A DNA stretch of 64,000 bases from Citrifermentans bremense (GTDB lineage: Bacteria > Desulfobacterota > Desulfuromonadia > Geobacterales > Geobacteraceae): assembly GCF_014218275.1 (NCBI RefSeq), contig NZ_AP023213.1, forward strand, positions 2,272,001-2,336,000, given 5' to 3'. Under the pieces are notes generated by a model. That model had not been told where the DNA came from and did no database searches. It worked only from the letters and a program-made list of their open reading frames with translations. A program made the translations under genes and the position numbers. Of this stretch, positions 18,210 to 26,400 are shown one piece after another. How positions within the stretch are numbered: position 1 is the first letter of the stretch; each line of letters begins with the position of its first letter.

Positions 18210-19897
18210 AACTTCTCATCCGTGATTACCTTGCATCCCTAAAGGAACGTGAGGAGCTTGATGCCATTCTCCCGGACCTGCTCAGCGAACTCGGATTCAC
18301 TGTCTACTCGCGACCGCGAAGGGGAACGATTCAGCGCGGCGTAGACATCGCTGCGGTCGGTCAAGACGATGATGGTGAGCGTAAACTCTTCCTCTTCTCA
18401 GTGAAACAGGGCGACCTTAACCGGCAGGACTGGGACGGCACCCCACAAGCGATGAGATCCTCACTAAATGAAATCCGCGACGCATACATTCGTAATCGGA
18501 TCCCGTCAAGGTATAAGGATTTAAAAATTGTCATTTGCTTGGCTTTCGGCGGAGATGTACACGAACAGGTTCGCGAGTCGCTTGCCGGTTACATCGCCGA
18601 TAATAGCACTGAACGGATCTCTTTTGATGAGTGGAATGGCGACAAAATTGCCGGCCTGATCTTGAAGGGTATTTTGCGTGAAGAGATCCTCCCGAAATCA
18701 ATGCGTAGCAGCTTCCAGAAAGCGGTCGCTATGGTCGACGAGCCAGACATCTCGTATCAACATTTTGCGCGGCTTGCGGGGGAACTGCACAGGGCTGGAG
18801 AGGTATCGCTTAAGGCCCGGGTCCGAGCGGCTCGGCAGCTAAACATCTGTCTTTGGATCTTGTTCGTCTGGGCTCGGGACATCGACAATTTAGAAGCTCC
18901 CTATCGTGCAAGTGAACTGGCCATATTGAGCACCTGGGACATTCTGCGCCCAACAATAGGCGGCAAGAGCCGCGATGCGAAGTCACTCAGCCTCGTTGCT
19001 CACCAGTTGATCGAGCTACACCTCTCCATCTCTTCAGATTTCCTTACGCGGAAAGTGATACCCTATGCACAGATACGTCACGGTGTTTCTATGGCCATCG
19101 GGGCGCAGTCTTCACTTGATGTCAACCTTGCACTCTTCGAGGCTTTGGGGCGACTTAGTTTAGCAGGTCTTTGGATTCAATGGCTTGGGGAACAAGGGGA
19201 CCAGAAAGCTCGGGGTGATGCACGAACTACCCTACAGCGTTTTACACAGACGGGTCTAGCGCTTATTCGTAACAACCCGACCTTACTTTTGCCGATCTCC
19301 GACCGGCAAGGCACAGACATTGCGCTGTTCCTCCTACTCTGGTTATACAGCGGACTCGATGGTGTAGGGGTGACATCCTGGCTACAGGAGATGGCAAATC
19401 GTCTTACTTTCACCATCCGCACACGTGGTCGCTACCCCACATGTGCCTCGGACTACCGCGAACTCGTCGAACACCCCCGTAATAATTCAGATGACTATTT
19501 CGAGGAAGCCACTGCCGGCAGTACCGTTGTCCCTCTGATTGCAGCTTGGTTACAAGTACTTGGGCAGGAGAGCGCAGTCGACACTTTGAGCACGCTAGTG
19601 CGGGAAAACCTTCAGCACTGCACACTGCAGCTATGGATCCCAGACGCCACCTCTGAAACAGCTCTCTTTAAAGGAGACCACAGCAACGGCCGTGCAATTT
19701 GCGATCTCCCCTTAGCCGAAGGTGGCCCTCAACTTCTCACCACAATTGCAGAGGCATGTAAGATAGATACTGAATTCAAAAACCTCTCGCCAATCAGGAC
19801 TGGATTTTGGCCTGTAATGCTAGTTGCGTGTCGCCACCACCAACTACCGGTCCCAGCTGCTTTTTGGATCGAATCACTGATGTCAACGAATTCATAG
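18206..19897 (+). CDS. PD-(D/E)XK nuclease-like protein with long C-terminal helical region
   Basis: A 563-residue protein. The first 150 residues form a restriction-endonuclease-like fold: helix ELDAILPDLLSELGFTVY, then GVDIAAVG with Asp47, then LFLFSVKQGD with Lys67, the order of the Mrr-type catalytic core. The remaining 400 residues are helical with no motif I recognise; they may be the target of the protease encoded two genes upstream. Translation is coupled to the helical-repeat gene by a 4-base overlap. It ends 28 bases before a perfect palindrome at 19925-19954. DNA cleavage is predicted from the motif; target and trigger are unknown. Confidence 0.75.
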   Translation: MKLLIRDYLASLKEREELDAILPDLLSELGFTVYSRPRRGTIQRGVDIAAVGQDDDGERKLFLFSVKQGDLNRQDWDGTPQAMRSSLNEIRDAYIRNRIPSRYKDLKIVICLAFGGDVHEQVRESLAGYIADNSTERISFDEWNGDKIAGLILKGILREEILPKSMRSSFQKAVAMVDEPDISYQHFARLAGELHRAGEVSLKARVRAARQLNICLWILFVWARDIDNLEAPYRASELAILSTWDILRPTIGGKSRDAKSLSLVAHQLIELHLSISSDFLTRKVIPYAQIRHGVSMAIGAQSSLDVNLALFEALGRLSLAGLWIQWLGEQGDQKARGDARTTLQRFTQTGLALIRNNPTLLLPISDRQGTDIALFLLLWLYSGLDGVGVTSWLQEMANRLTFTIRTRGRYPTCASDYRELVEHPRNNSDDYFEEATAGSTVVPLIAAWLQVLGQESAVDTLSTLVRENLQHCTLQLWIPDATSETALFKGDHSNGRAICDLPLAEGGPQLLTTIAEACKIDTEFKNLSPIRTGFWPVMLVACRHHQLPVPAAFWIESLMSTNS

Positions 19898-19924
19898 GTT
19901 CAACTCATAACCTGAAGATTAACA

Positions 19925-19954
19925 GTTGAGTGCCACGATGTCGTGGCACTCAAC
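19925..19954. promoter_or_regulatory. 30-bp near-perfect palindrome between two defence operons
   Basis: GTTGAGTGCCACGA and TCGTGGCACTCAAC are exact complements around a 2-base centre. It lies between the nuclease stop and the ATPase start, 21 bases before the latter. There is no T-tract, so an operator or a transcript-end hairpin are both possible. Confidence 0.55.
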
Positions 19955-19975
19955 ATTTAACCATTTGGAGGGAAT

Positions 19976-22165
19976 TTGGAGAAGCTTAGAGTCAGCCTCG
20001 AAAACTGCTACGGCATCCAGTCTTTAGATTATGAATTCGATTTCACATGGTCAGCATCAAAGTCCAGAGCTTACGCAATTTACGCTCCCAACGGCCTGAT
20101 GAAGACTTCCTTCTCAAGAACTTTTGAAGCACTCGGCAAAGGAGATGTGCCAAAAGAAGAACGGTACGATAGATTCTCTGTGCATGTGGTTGAGGCTGAT
20201 GGCTGTGCTATCACAAAAGAGACTATTTATGTTTTAAAATCAGAAATAGATATTAGTTCTGACAGTCCGGCCATTACAAATATCCTTGTCAACCCTAATA
20301 AAAAAGCCAGATATGATGAACTACTTGTCGATCTAGACAAACTTAAAAACAAACTTGTTGGCTCCCTACAGAAGTTATCTAAAGTCAAAAAGCCCGATAT
20401 CGAACAAGCTATTATCCGCGACTGGGACGATGAAAATTTCCCTGCCTGCATTGGAACAATCAAATCAACTGCTATCGATGATGACCTGAGCCCTTATGAA
20501 TATGCGACTATTTTCGACCCCAAAGCTCTCGAAGTTTTAAAAAGTGAGGAATTCATTTCTAAGGCGAGTGAATTCAACGCACGGTACCAGGAGCTTTTCG
20601 ATCAGGCGGGAACAATGTACCAAAAGGGTGTCTTCAATCCAACAAGGGCAGAAACATCCTTTACAACATTGGACAGACAAGGCTTCTTTGCAGGCGGCCA
20701 TCGCGTCCACCTGCGAGGCGATAAAGAATCTATCGATAAAGCCGCGCTGGAAAAGAAACTACAAGAAATTCACGCTCAAATCGATGGCGACGAAGAACTG
20801 AAAAAGCTGCGAGCGAGCCTCGCCAAAAATGCCCAAGCCCAGGCATTAGCTGATCTCATAGAAGGTCTCTCCACGAGTCAGGTTGAATTCCTATTGGAAA
20901 AACTCCAGCCTGCGAATCAGGCACAGTTTCGAAAAGATCTATGGTCCTACTACATCCACAACAGTAATGATGCAACTACTTACCTAGAATCGTATGCCGT
21001 AAGCAAAGCCGAAATCGAACAAATTGAAGCGGATGCTGCACAGGAAGCACCCCGGTGGAAGGTAGCTGTTGATCTTTTCAATAGCCGCTTTGTGGATATG
21101 CCCTTTACACTCTCTGTAGCCAATCAGACAAAGGCAGTGCTGGGCAAAGAAAAGGCCAAATTGAAATTTACCTTCAAAGACGGCACCGATACTGTCGAAT
21201 GGTCACGGTCTGAAATCAAAACCCTCAGCCAAGGGGAAAGACGAGCCCTCTATCTCCTCAATTTCATTTTTGAAGTAGAAGCCCGGAAATTTTCCAACCA
21301 AGAGACGCTTTTTATCATTGATGACGTTGCAGATTCATTTGATTATAAGAACAAACATGCGATTATTCAATATTTGGATGATCTTACCAAGATGGAATCT
21401 TTTCACCAGATCATATTGACTCACAATTTCGATTTCTTCAGAACACTCGCCAACAACTTTGTCCACCGCAACAGATGCCTTATGGCGAACAGAAATGGTA
21501 GTGCCATTTCGCTCGTAAAAGCTGAGGGAATAAAGAATTATTTTATCGGAAAATGGAAAGATAATGTTGTCAACGATGACTGTATCCTTTGCGCCACCAT
21601 CCCGTTCACTCGTAATCTAATTGAATACACAAAAGGCGAGGCAGATTCTGATTACCTAAAACTCACCAGTCTGTTACATTGGAAAAACGACACAGATGAA
21701 ATCACCGTTGGGGACTATCTAGATATTTATAATCGACTTTTCGGGTCGAGCTACAACACTGACGATACCCGCCCAGTGAAGACCTTGCTCATTGACAAAT
21801 CGAATGAAATCTGCGCTCGTACAACCCATGACGGCCTGAATCTGGAAGATAAGGTTCTGCTGTCCATTGCGATACGCCTACAAGCTGAGGTTTTCTTAAC
21901 AAATGAGCTCCGTCGCATCAAAAGAAATGAAAGCTACTGCTGCCAATCAATGAATCAATTTGGTAGCTTAGTTAAAGAATATATGTCCTTAGCACCGTCA
22001 GCACCAACGATGCGTACACTTGAAAAGATAAGCATTACCGTAAGCTCGAACATCCACCTCAATTCGTTTATGTATGAGCCGATTCTTGATCTGACAATTG
22101 ACCATCTCATCAATCTTTACAATGAAGTCCTCGGCCTAAACTCGGGATCCGCTGATGCCAACTAA
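19976..22165 (+). CDS. ABC-type ATPase (AAA_13/PrrC-RloC-like)
   Basis: A 729-residue cytosolic ATPase of the SMC/ABC class. The Walker A lies in IYAPNGLMKTSFSRTF (residues 35-50), a variant without the usual GxGKS. Coiled-coil stretches occupy about residues 105-135 and 250-300. The ABC signature is LSQGERRALYLL, Walker B is TLFIIDDVADSFD, and the H-loop is ILTHNFDFF. This order is typical of the AAA_13 group, which includes the anticodon nucleases PrrC and RloC. The C-terminal 200 residues contain no obvious nuclease motif. The start is TTG at 19976, preceded by GGAGGG. It is followed at 154 bases by a PD-(D/E)XK gene and then a HEPN-motif gene. Confidence 0.82.
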   Translation: MEKLRVSLENCYGIQSLDYEFDFTWSASKSRAYAIYAPNGLMKTSFSRTFEALGKGDVPKEERYDRFSVHVVEADGCAITKETIYVLKSEIDISSDSPAITNILVNPNKKARYDELLVDLDKLKNKLVGSLQKLSKVKKPDIEQAIIRDWDDENFPACIGTIKSTAIDDDLSPYEYATIFDPKALEVLKSEEFISKASEFNARYQELFDQAGTMYQKGVFNPTRAETSFTTLDRQGFFAGGHRVHLRGDKESIDKAALEKKLQEIHAQIDGDEELKKLRASLAKNAQAQALADLIEGLSTSQVEFLLEKLQPANQAQFRKDLWSYYIHNSNDATTYLESYAVSKAEIEQIEADAAQEAPRWKVAVDLFNSRFVDMPFTLSVANQTKAVLGKEKAKLKFTFKDGTDTVEWSRSEIKTLSQGERRALYLLNFIFEVEARKFSNQETLFIIDDVADSFDYKNKHAIIQYLDDLTKMESFHQIILTHNFDFFRTLANNFVHRNRCLMANRNGSAISLVKAEGIKNYFIGKWKDNVVNDDCILCATIPFTRNLIEYTKGEADSDYLKLTSLLHWKNDTDEITVGDYLDIYNRLFGSSYNTDDTRPVKTLLIDKSNEICARTTHDGLNLEDKVLLSIAIRLQAEVFLTNELRRIKRNESYCCQSMNQFGSLVKEYMSLAPSAPTMRTLEKISITVSSNIHLNSFMYEPILDLTIDHLINLYNEVLGLNSGSADAN

Positions 22166-22180
22166 GGGGAACCAACTCCG

Positions 22181-22231
22181 GCCTACACTTGCGGAAAAGT
22201 CTTTATGTAGGCCCCCCCCCTTTTTGGGGGC
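22181..22231 (+). terminator. Two adjacent hairpins after the ATPase gene
   Basis: GCCTACA (22181-22187) pairs with TGTAGGC (22206-22212); immediately after, a C-run, five T and a G-run form a second hairpin to 22231. Only the second has strong pairing, and no long T-tract follows, so termination may be partial. Confidence 0.4.
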
Positions 22232-22318
22232 TCTTCCGGGTTTCCCTTGGGTGACCGATAAAGACTTAATCATCCCCCCTTAAGACGGGCATTCTCTGTT
22301 ACAGAATAGAAGGATAAA

Positions 22319-23476
22319 ATGACTCGAACTATTGAATTTGAGCTAGAGAAATTCCAGACAGTCCCGACGACGCTTATCGACCCTGGGACAGGAGTATTAT
22401 ATCCCACATTGAATGTTGAGCTAAAGAAGCTGTTTCACCACTACTTTTTAGCCAAATATGGCAATTCTTTTGTAGACCCGGGTTTCTACGAATACCAAAA
22501 CATGATGACAGCGGGGCCCGACTGGAGGTTTCTTAAAGCGGGAATTGGAGCGGACAAAGAGTCCAAAAATAATGCCTCAAATGAACTCGGCAAGGCGTTC
22601 GCACGGTGGTTTCATTCTGAGCACCTCGGTATGGTGTATTTTTGCCCATTTGAAGACGTTCTTGACAAAATAAATCCAGATGGCTCCGTGTGGAGAAAAA
22701 AGGAGAAAGGCGACCTTCCAGATTATGTATGTGGAACATCCAGCACTGACGTGAACCTCCTCGAGGCGAAGGGACGATATCGGTCAGTTACCTTCAAAAC
22801 AAAAGAATTCCATCAGTTTCGCGCCCAAATTCAACGCGCACAACTACTAGACGCCGCCAAGAAGCCTCTTCAAGTAAAAGGGTTCATAAGTGTAGCCCGA
22901 TGGGCGAGTGAAAAAACTCCCCGCGTTAATTCAAAACTGCTTGTGGAAGACCCGGTGACGGACGGCAGACCTCCAAGCCAGGATGGTTATCCATTGCAGG
23001 TTGGGCTGGCGATGGTGACAGGGCACTATGCATCAATCTTTGATAAACTTGAGCTTCGTCTTCAAGCTGAGGCGATTCGCCATCATCGGCCCATGCCCAA
23101 GTATTCATCAGCAAGCCGTGGGATTTGGGAATGTGTTTCTGGCCCTTTGAGTGGGCATCGCTTTGTTGGAGGTATCGTTTCAACCCCATATATTCCTCCG
23201 CAGATACGTTTTATCAATGAATACGATTTCAAGTACGAATGGCATCTTTTTCACCAAACATCCCCATTCATTTTAGAGCGGCCCGCAACCTTTTTTGGTT
23301 TGGATGAAAGAATTTTCCGGCAAGTGATCAGGGTAAGTGGCAATAGACTTGATGCTGCTAACGAAATAAAGCCCATCATAGTTCCGGACGAGACAGGATC
23401 GCTGAGTCTATTACGGGATGGGAGCATTCTTGGCCCTGTCGATTATTTCAGACCGGTAGACATTTTCCGTCTCTAA
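22319..23476 (+). CDS. Putative PD-(D/E)XK nuclease-family protein
   Basis: A 385-residue protein I do not recognise by name. Residues 130-155 read GDLPDYVCGTSSTDVNLLEA followed by KGRY, which gives P-D...E-A-K, the PD-(D/E)XK catalytic signature (Asp135, Glu149, Lys151). A conserved upstream Glu is available in SNELGKAFARWF (Glu89). This suggests a nuclease or nuclease-like sensor. No signal peptide or membrane segment is seen. GAAGGA precedes the start. It lies between an ABC-type ATPase and a HEPN-motif gene, all in one orientation, which supports a common defence role. The fold is inferred from the motif only. Confidence 0.65.
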   Translation: MTRTIEFELEKFQTVPTTLIDPGTGVLYPTLNVELKKLFHHYFLAKYGNSFVDPGFYEYQNMMTAGPDWRFLKAGIGADKESKNNASNELGKAFARWFHSEHLGMVYFCPFEDVLDKINPDGSVWRKKEKGDLPDYVCGTSSTDVNLLEAKGRYRSVTFKTKEFHQFRAQIQRAQLLDAAKKPLQVKGFISVARWASEKTPRVNSKLLVEDPVTDGRPPSQDGYPLQVGLAMVTGHYASIFDKLELRLQAEAIRHHRPMPKYSSASRGIWECVSGPLSGHRFVGGIVSTPYIPPQIRFINEYDFKYEWHLFHQTSPFILERPATFFGLDERIFRQVIRVSGNRLDAANEIKPIIVPDETGSLSLLRDGSILGPVDYFRPVDIFRL

Positions 23477-23551
23477 GTCATTTTTATAAATTTGTATGAT
23501 TTCACACGATTTACAGATACTAGATGAGCTATAACCCTGAGGATCCGAAAC

Positions 23552-24412
23552 ATGGCTAAATCTCTGCAAATAGCGGTCTGGAAACCTACGCCACTTTCTC
23601 GACTACCAAAAGAACAACTTCCGGTTGAAATGTTCCGGAGTTTCAAAAAACAGCTAGGTGAAATCAACTCACACTTATGTATTGTTGATGTGGCTCTCCA
23701 AGATTTTGTGCTAGATCATGCTCACTCAGAGGATAGTCGCGCCTTTATTCGCCAGCGCGCCCTCGCACACGGTCATCGACGCTTGGGTACAGACAAGCTT
23801 GACCTCGAGTTTGCATTAGGTCTAGCATACACTTCACAGATCGCACTATTGCTAAGTAGATTAGAACAGCTCTGCCATTTTGTCCAAAAACATGGCATGA
23901 TTAATCCAAAGTTTAAGGAGTTGATGGAAGGCGATTTTCTTAGGCGCACACTCTGGCTTATCGCATCGTCGCGAAAGGGCGAAAAAGTGGCGAGCCCACT
24001 TCCAGAAGAGATCGCCATCAGTTACATTACTCCGCTTGATCTGGCAATATTTGATTTTTACCGAAAAATCCGTAATTCTGAGCTCCATGCCGCGAATAAC
24101 AGAGATCTCACAGAACTTCGATCGAAAATAGACATGGATCGCTGTCGGTCGGAATTAGGGCACGCTCCAACTCCGCAGGGGGATCTCAGTTTTAAGGATG
24201 TACTTGTTGTATCAAAGACATGCCAACGAATTGGGCGCAATGTTTGTCGTGCGGTCGCTGATCCTAATCGGGATATAATACCAGAGCTGAAACGAAGATT
24301 TGGAAGCCACCCTGTCGAACGAAGACAAAACGCAGCAAGGTCCCTTATAACTCACGCCTATCTTCTTGACGAAGCTGATGTTGGACTGATATTATCGGAG
24401 CTCGCTTGGTAA
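23552..24412 (+). CDS. HEPN-motif protein, putative ribonuclease toxin, overlapping a tRNA-like RNA
   Basis: A 286-residue, mostly helical protein. The sequence FYRKIRNSELHAANN contains R174-N175-x3-H179, the RNxxxH motif of HEPN ribonucleases, placed at the start of a helix as in the family. The region before it (ALGLAYTSQIALLLSRLEQL) is a long helix pair. HEPN toxins often cleave tRNA or mRNA. GAGGA precedes the ATG. The last three codons and the stop lie inside the 5' acceptor strand of a 136-nt tRNA-like RNA (24404-24539), so cutting at the RNA 5' end would remove the stop codon from this mRNA. Family assignment rests on the motif; the target is unknown. Confidence 0.65.
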   Translation: MAKSLQIAVWKPTPLSRLPKEQLPVEMFRSFKKQLGEINSHLCIVDVALQDFVLDHAHSEDSRAFIRQRALAHGHRRLGTDKLDLEFALGLAYTSQIALLLSRLEQLCHFVQKHGMINPKFKELMEGDFLRRTLWLIASSRKGEKVASPLPEEIAISYITPLDLAIFDFYRKIRNSELHAANNRDLTELRSKIDMDRCRSELGHAPTPQGDLSFKDVLVVSKTCQRIGRNVCRAVADPNRDIIPELKRRFGSHPVERRQNAARSLITHAYLLDEADVGLILSELAW

Positions 24413-24539
24413 GCATGATGGCAATGCACGCTCTCGCCACACCGGGTTCACTCGGTGTGGCCTCTTCGAAAACAGACAAGCAACGTTTTGTCCGTTTTCG
24501 AAGGGCGAGTCGAGGGTTCGAGTCCCTCACCAAGCACCA
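24404..24539 (+). ncRNA. tRNA-like RNA with extended central arms and encoded CCA
   Basis: The ends form a perfect 7-bp acceptor stem: GCTTGGT (24404-24410) with ACCAAGC (24529-24535), followed by discriminator A and CCA. A 4-bp D-like arm (24413-24427) has loop GATGGCA with the conserved GG. The T arm (24512-24528) has stem GAGGG/CCCTC and canonical loop TTCGAGT. In place of the usual anticodon and variable arms are a 9-bp hairpin (24436-24461, loop GGTTCACT) and a 16-bp hairpin with one mismatch (24464-24503). CTCGCC (24433-24438) could also pair with GGCGAG (24504-24509) to enclose both. The 136-nt length, the A-A at positions 8-9 and the lack of a 7-base anticodon loop rule out an ordinary tRNA. 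It overlaps the HEPN gene stop. Confidence 0.7.
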
Positions 24540-24973
24540 AGTATTAAGACAATTGAATATATAATCCCTGTCCTACCCCGCTACAAACACCTCTACTGTA
24601 GCAAGTTAAACGCCTTGACCATAACGATACATTCGCTTCTATTCTCTCCAGATTGGCGTGCCACTCCGTTAATACTCCTTCTAAAATAAGGACCTCCGGA
24701 AGACCATCTTTCAACAAACCACGAAGGAGCCCTCCTACCCTTGAGCTGTAACTACAGGCTTTCAAAGCCTGCCTATTTTTCGTTGCTTTTTTTCTTCCAA
24801 CATGCTCCCCGTCGCGCATTTGCTTCAACATTTTAGAAGGAAAAGAGCAGTCACGATAAAAATAATCAATGTAATTCCAATTACATACGAATTCTCAGTG
24901 TCGCCATTTTATTTCCGCCGAGTCACGCACGTGTACGTCGCCTGATCCGAAACTTTGCTGCAAACCCCGCGGC
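24540..24973. other. Non-coding debris between tRNA-like RNA and truncated DUF2235 gene
   Basis: About 430 bases. A 95-codon minus-strand frame (24544-24831) exists, but it has no ribosome site and no recognised family. The composition changes from AT-rich to GC-rich near 24.9 kb, so a recombination junction may lie there. Confidence 0.4.
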
Positions 24974-25480
24974 TCAGCTGAATCTGCAATTGGCGCAGAG
25001 CTTTCTGCCGGGATCTGTGCAGATGTCTCGCGGTACGTTGCCGGGCTTGTACGGTACCGCCGTTTCTTTTGGATCCGGGTCCGGCCGTACTGGGCCTGCT
25101 TTTTCTCGCAGAGAAACCGAGCAGTGCCCCGTCATCCCATTGAAGTTACGCTCGTGGTGCAGGTAAGCCAGGTCTTTCCAAGGGATATGCGCGGTCGCAG
25201 CCGGATCAGGGCGCAGAGAAAGAAAACGATCGTAATCAACCAGGAGCCCCAAGCTCATCAGTTCGTCAACCATCCATTGCAACGTCACCTGTGAGAGCCC
25301 GTTTTCCGGGTACCCCCCTCCTACATCGGCATGAGCACCCGAAAAAACCATCTGCTTTATCCTCTTATCCGCATCCCAGAGGGTGGGACTGAAGTCGGCG
25401 CGGTACTCGTCCAGCGCGACTGCGTGCGCGGCCAATTCAACCGACCGTGAGAATGCGCGGTCGGTTGAATTGGCCGCGCA
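24974..25480 (-). pseudogene. Truncated DUF2235 (Tle1-like phospholipase) gene, C-terminal part only
   Basis: The reading frame encodes SRSVELAAHAVALDEYRADF, then KQMVFSGAHADVGGGYPENG and LQWMVDELMSLGLLVDYDR. These are the C-terminal landmarks of DUF2235 alpha/beta hydrolases, which include type VI secretion phospholipases of the Tle1 group. Full proteins are 350 residues or more; the N-terminal catalytic GxSxG part is missing. The coding sequence breaks off at a 23-bp fold-back repeat (25425-25480), and a stop codon lies just beyond it. The gene is therefore a remnant of an inverted rearrangement or deletion. The downstream end at 24974 may be the natural C terminus. Confidence 0.75.
25425..25480. 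repeat. Perfect 23-bp inverted repeat (fold-back) at a gene break
   Basis: The 23 bases at 25425-25447 recur as exact complement at 25458-25480, separated by 10 bases. The left arm is in-frame coding sequence of the DUF2235 remnant (VELAAHAV region). The right arm is therefore an inverted copy of it, marking a fold-back recombination point. Confidence 0.85.
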
Positions 25481-25534
25481 AACTCTTCCCCTAAGATGCT
25501 ACATCAGCAGCGTGCGCCGATTTGCCGGCCACAC

Positions 25535-25562
25535 TTGACATTTAAGGTTGGAGTTTAATAAT
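25535..25562 (+). promoter_or_regulatory. Sigma-70 type promoter of the 25614-26258 gene
   Basis: TTGACA at 25535-25540 and AATAAT at 25557-25562 are 16 bases apart, and the start codon of the next gene follows 51 bases later. Confidence 0.6.
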
Positions 25563-25613
25563 GTTGCCTGATCCTAAACCTACTCTTCAGTAAAAAAACA
25601 AAGGGGGCAAACC

Positions 25614-26258
25614 ATGGAATCCCCGCTGGAAACCAATCTAAAAAATCTAACCGACGGCGATTTTCTTTTGAAACTGAGGTACGTGGCTGGCGCGTTCGAT
25701 AGCCATCCGGCCTACCAAACTGGGCTCCCAGAATGGATTTACGGAGCCCAGCAACTCCGGGAACACGCTGATCTCATGCATCAAGCAATCGAAGCTGCAA
25801 CAAAGGACAAGAACAAGGAAGCAGAAATAGCTGTCGCTCGCGAAAAGTGCGCAAAATCCTTACATTACGCAGTCCAGTACGTCGCCATGTTCGCCAACCA
25901 CAGAAACGACCCCTCGCTCCTGGAAAACCTCGGACTGGAGTTCAAGCACAAGATCTACGCCAAGGAGAAGAAGCTCCCGGAAATGCCGACCAAGTTGGTC
26001 GCTAAGAATGAAGAAGGTGCAGGCGACGTACTGGTTATCACTAACAACGGGATCGGGCAAAAAGGGAGTATCGAACTTCAGATAAACGATAAGGATCCTG
26101 CAGATGAATCTTCATGGAAGACGTTGGATCACTATTTCAACTGCAGAATGGAAATCAAGGCCCTGGAGCCGATCAGGAAGTACTATTTCAGGGTGAGGTT
26201 CAGGAATGCTGTAGGCTACGGGCCTTGGTCGAAGGTTGTAGGGCTGGTAGTCAATTGA
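25614..26258 (+). CDS. Hypothetical protein with C-terminal fibronectin-III-like domain
   Basis: A 214-residue protein with no signal peptide. Residues 1-120 are helical (QQLREHADLMHQAIEAATKD and SLHYAVQYVAMFANHRNDP). Residues 125-214 look like one fibronectin type III domain: VLVITNNGIGQKGSIELQI, then KYYFRVRFRNAVGYGPWSKV, the last being the classic G-strand W-S motif. I do not recognise a named family. A GGGGGC site precedes the ATG, an own promoter lies at 25535-25562 and an own terminator at 26304-26341, so it is a single-gene transcript. The function is unknown. Confidence 0.7.
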   Translation: MESPLETNLKNLTDGDFLLKLRYVAGAFDSHPAYQTGLPEWIYGAQQLREHADLMHQAIEAATKDKNKEAEIAVAREKCAKSLHYAVQYVAMFANHRNDPSLLENLGLEFKHKIYAKEKKLPEMPTKLVAKNEEGAGDVLVITNNGIGQKGSIELQINDKDPADESSWKTLDHYFNCRMEIKALEPIRKYYFRVRFRNAVGYGPWSKVVGLVVN

Positions 26259-26303
26259 CAGATTATCCAGGTTATTTTGAAGTTCAGTGTAGCATTAAAA
26301 CAG

Positions 26304-26341
26304 ATCGCGGTTGCATGACATGCAGCCGCGATTTCCTTTCT
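26304..26341 (+). terminator. Terminator of the FN3-like gene
   Basis: ATCGCGGTTGC pairs with GCAGCCGCGAT (one G-T) around a 7-base loop, followed by the pyrimidine tract TTTCCTTTCTT, 46 bases after the stop codon. Confidence 0.75.
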
Positions 26342-26400
26342 TCGGCGCCCTCCCTACTCCCTCCACGGTGAATCCCGAGCAAATCAGCTTTTTCGAGTAA

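Noticed and set aside
24404-24539. Ordinary tRNA (Ser, Leu or Sec type) or tmRNA
   Set aside because: At 136 nt with a 16-bp hairpin, no 7-base anticodon loop and A at position 8 it does not fit any standard tRNA. tmRNA would have a 5' GGG/GGC acceptor and a tag ORF. The hairpin loop contains T-TCA, but calling a UCA anticodon would be overreading.
24544-24831. 95-codon minus-strand frame as an IS110-type transposase remnant
   Set aside because: Weak resemblance only, no DEDD motif, no ribosome site and no terminal structures.
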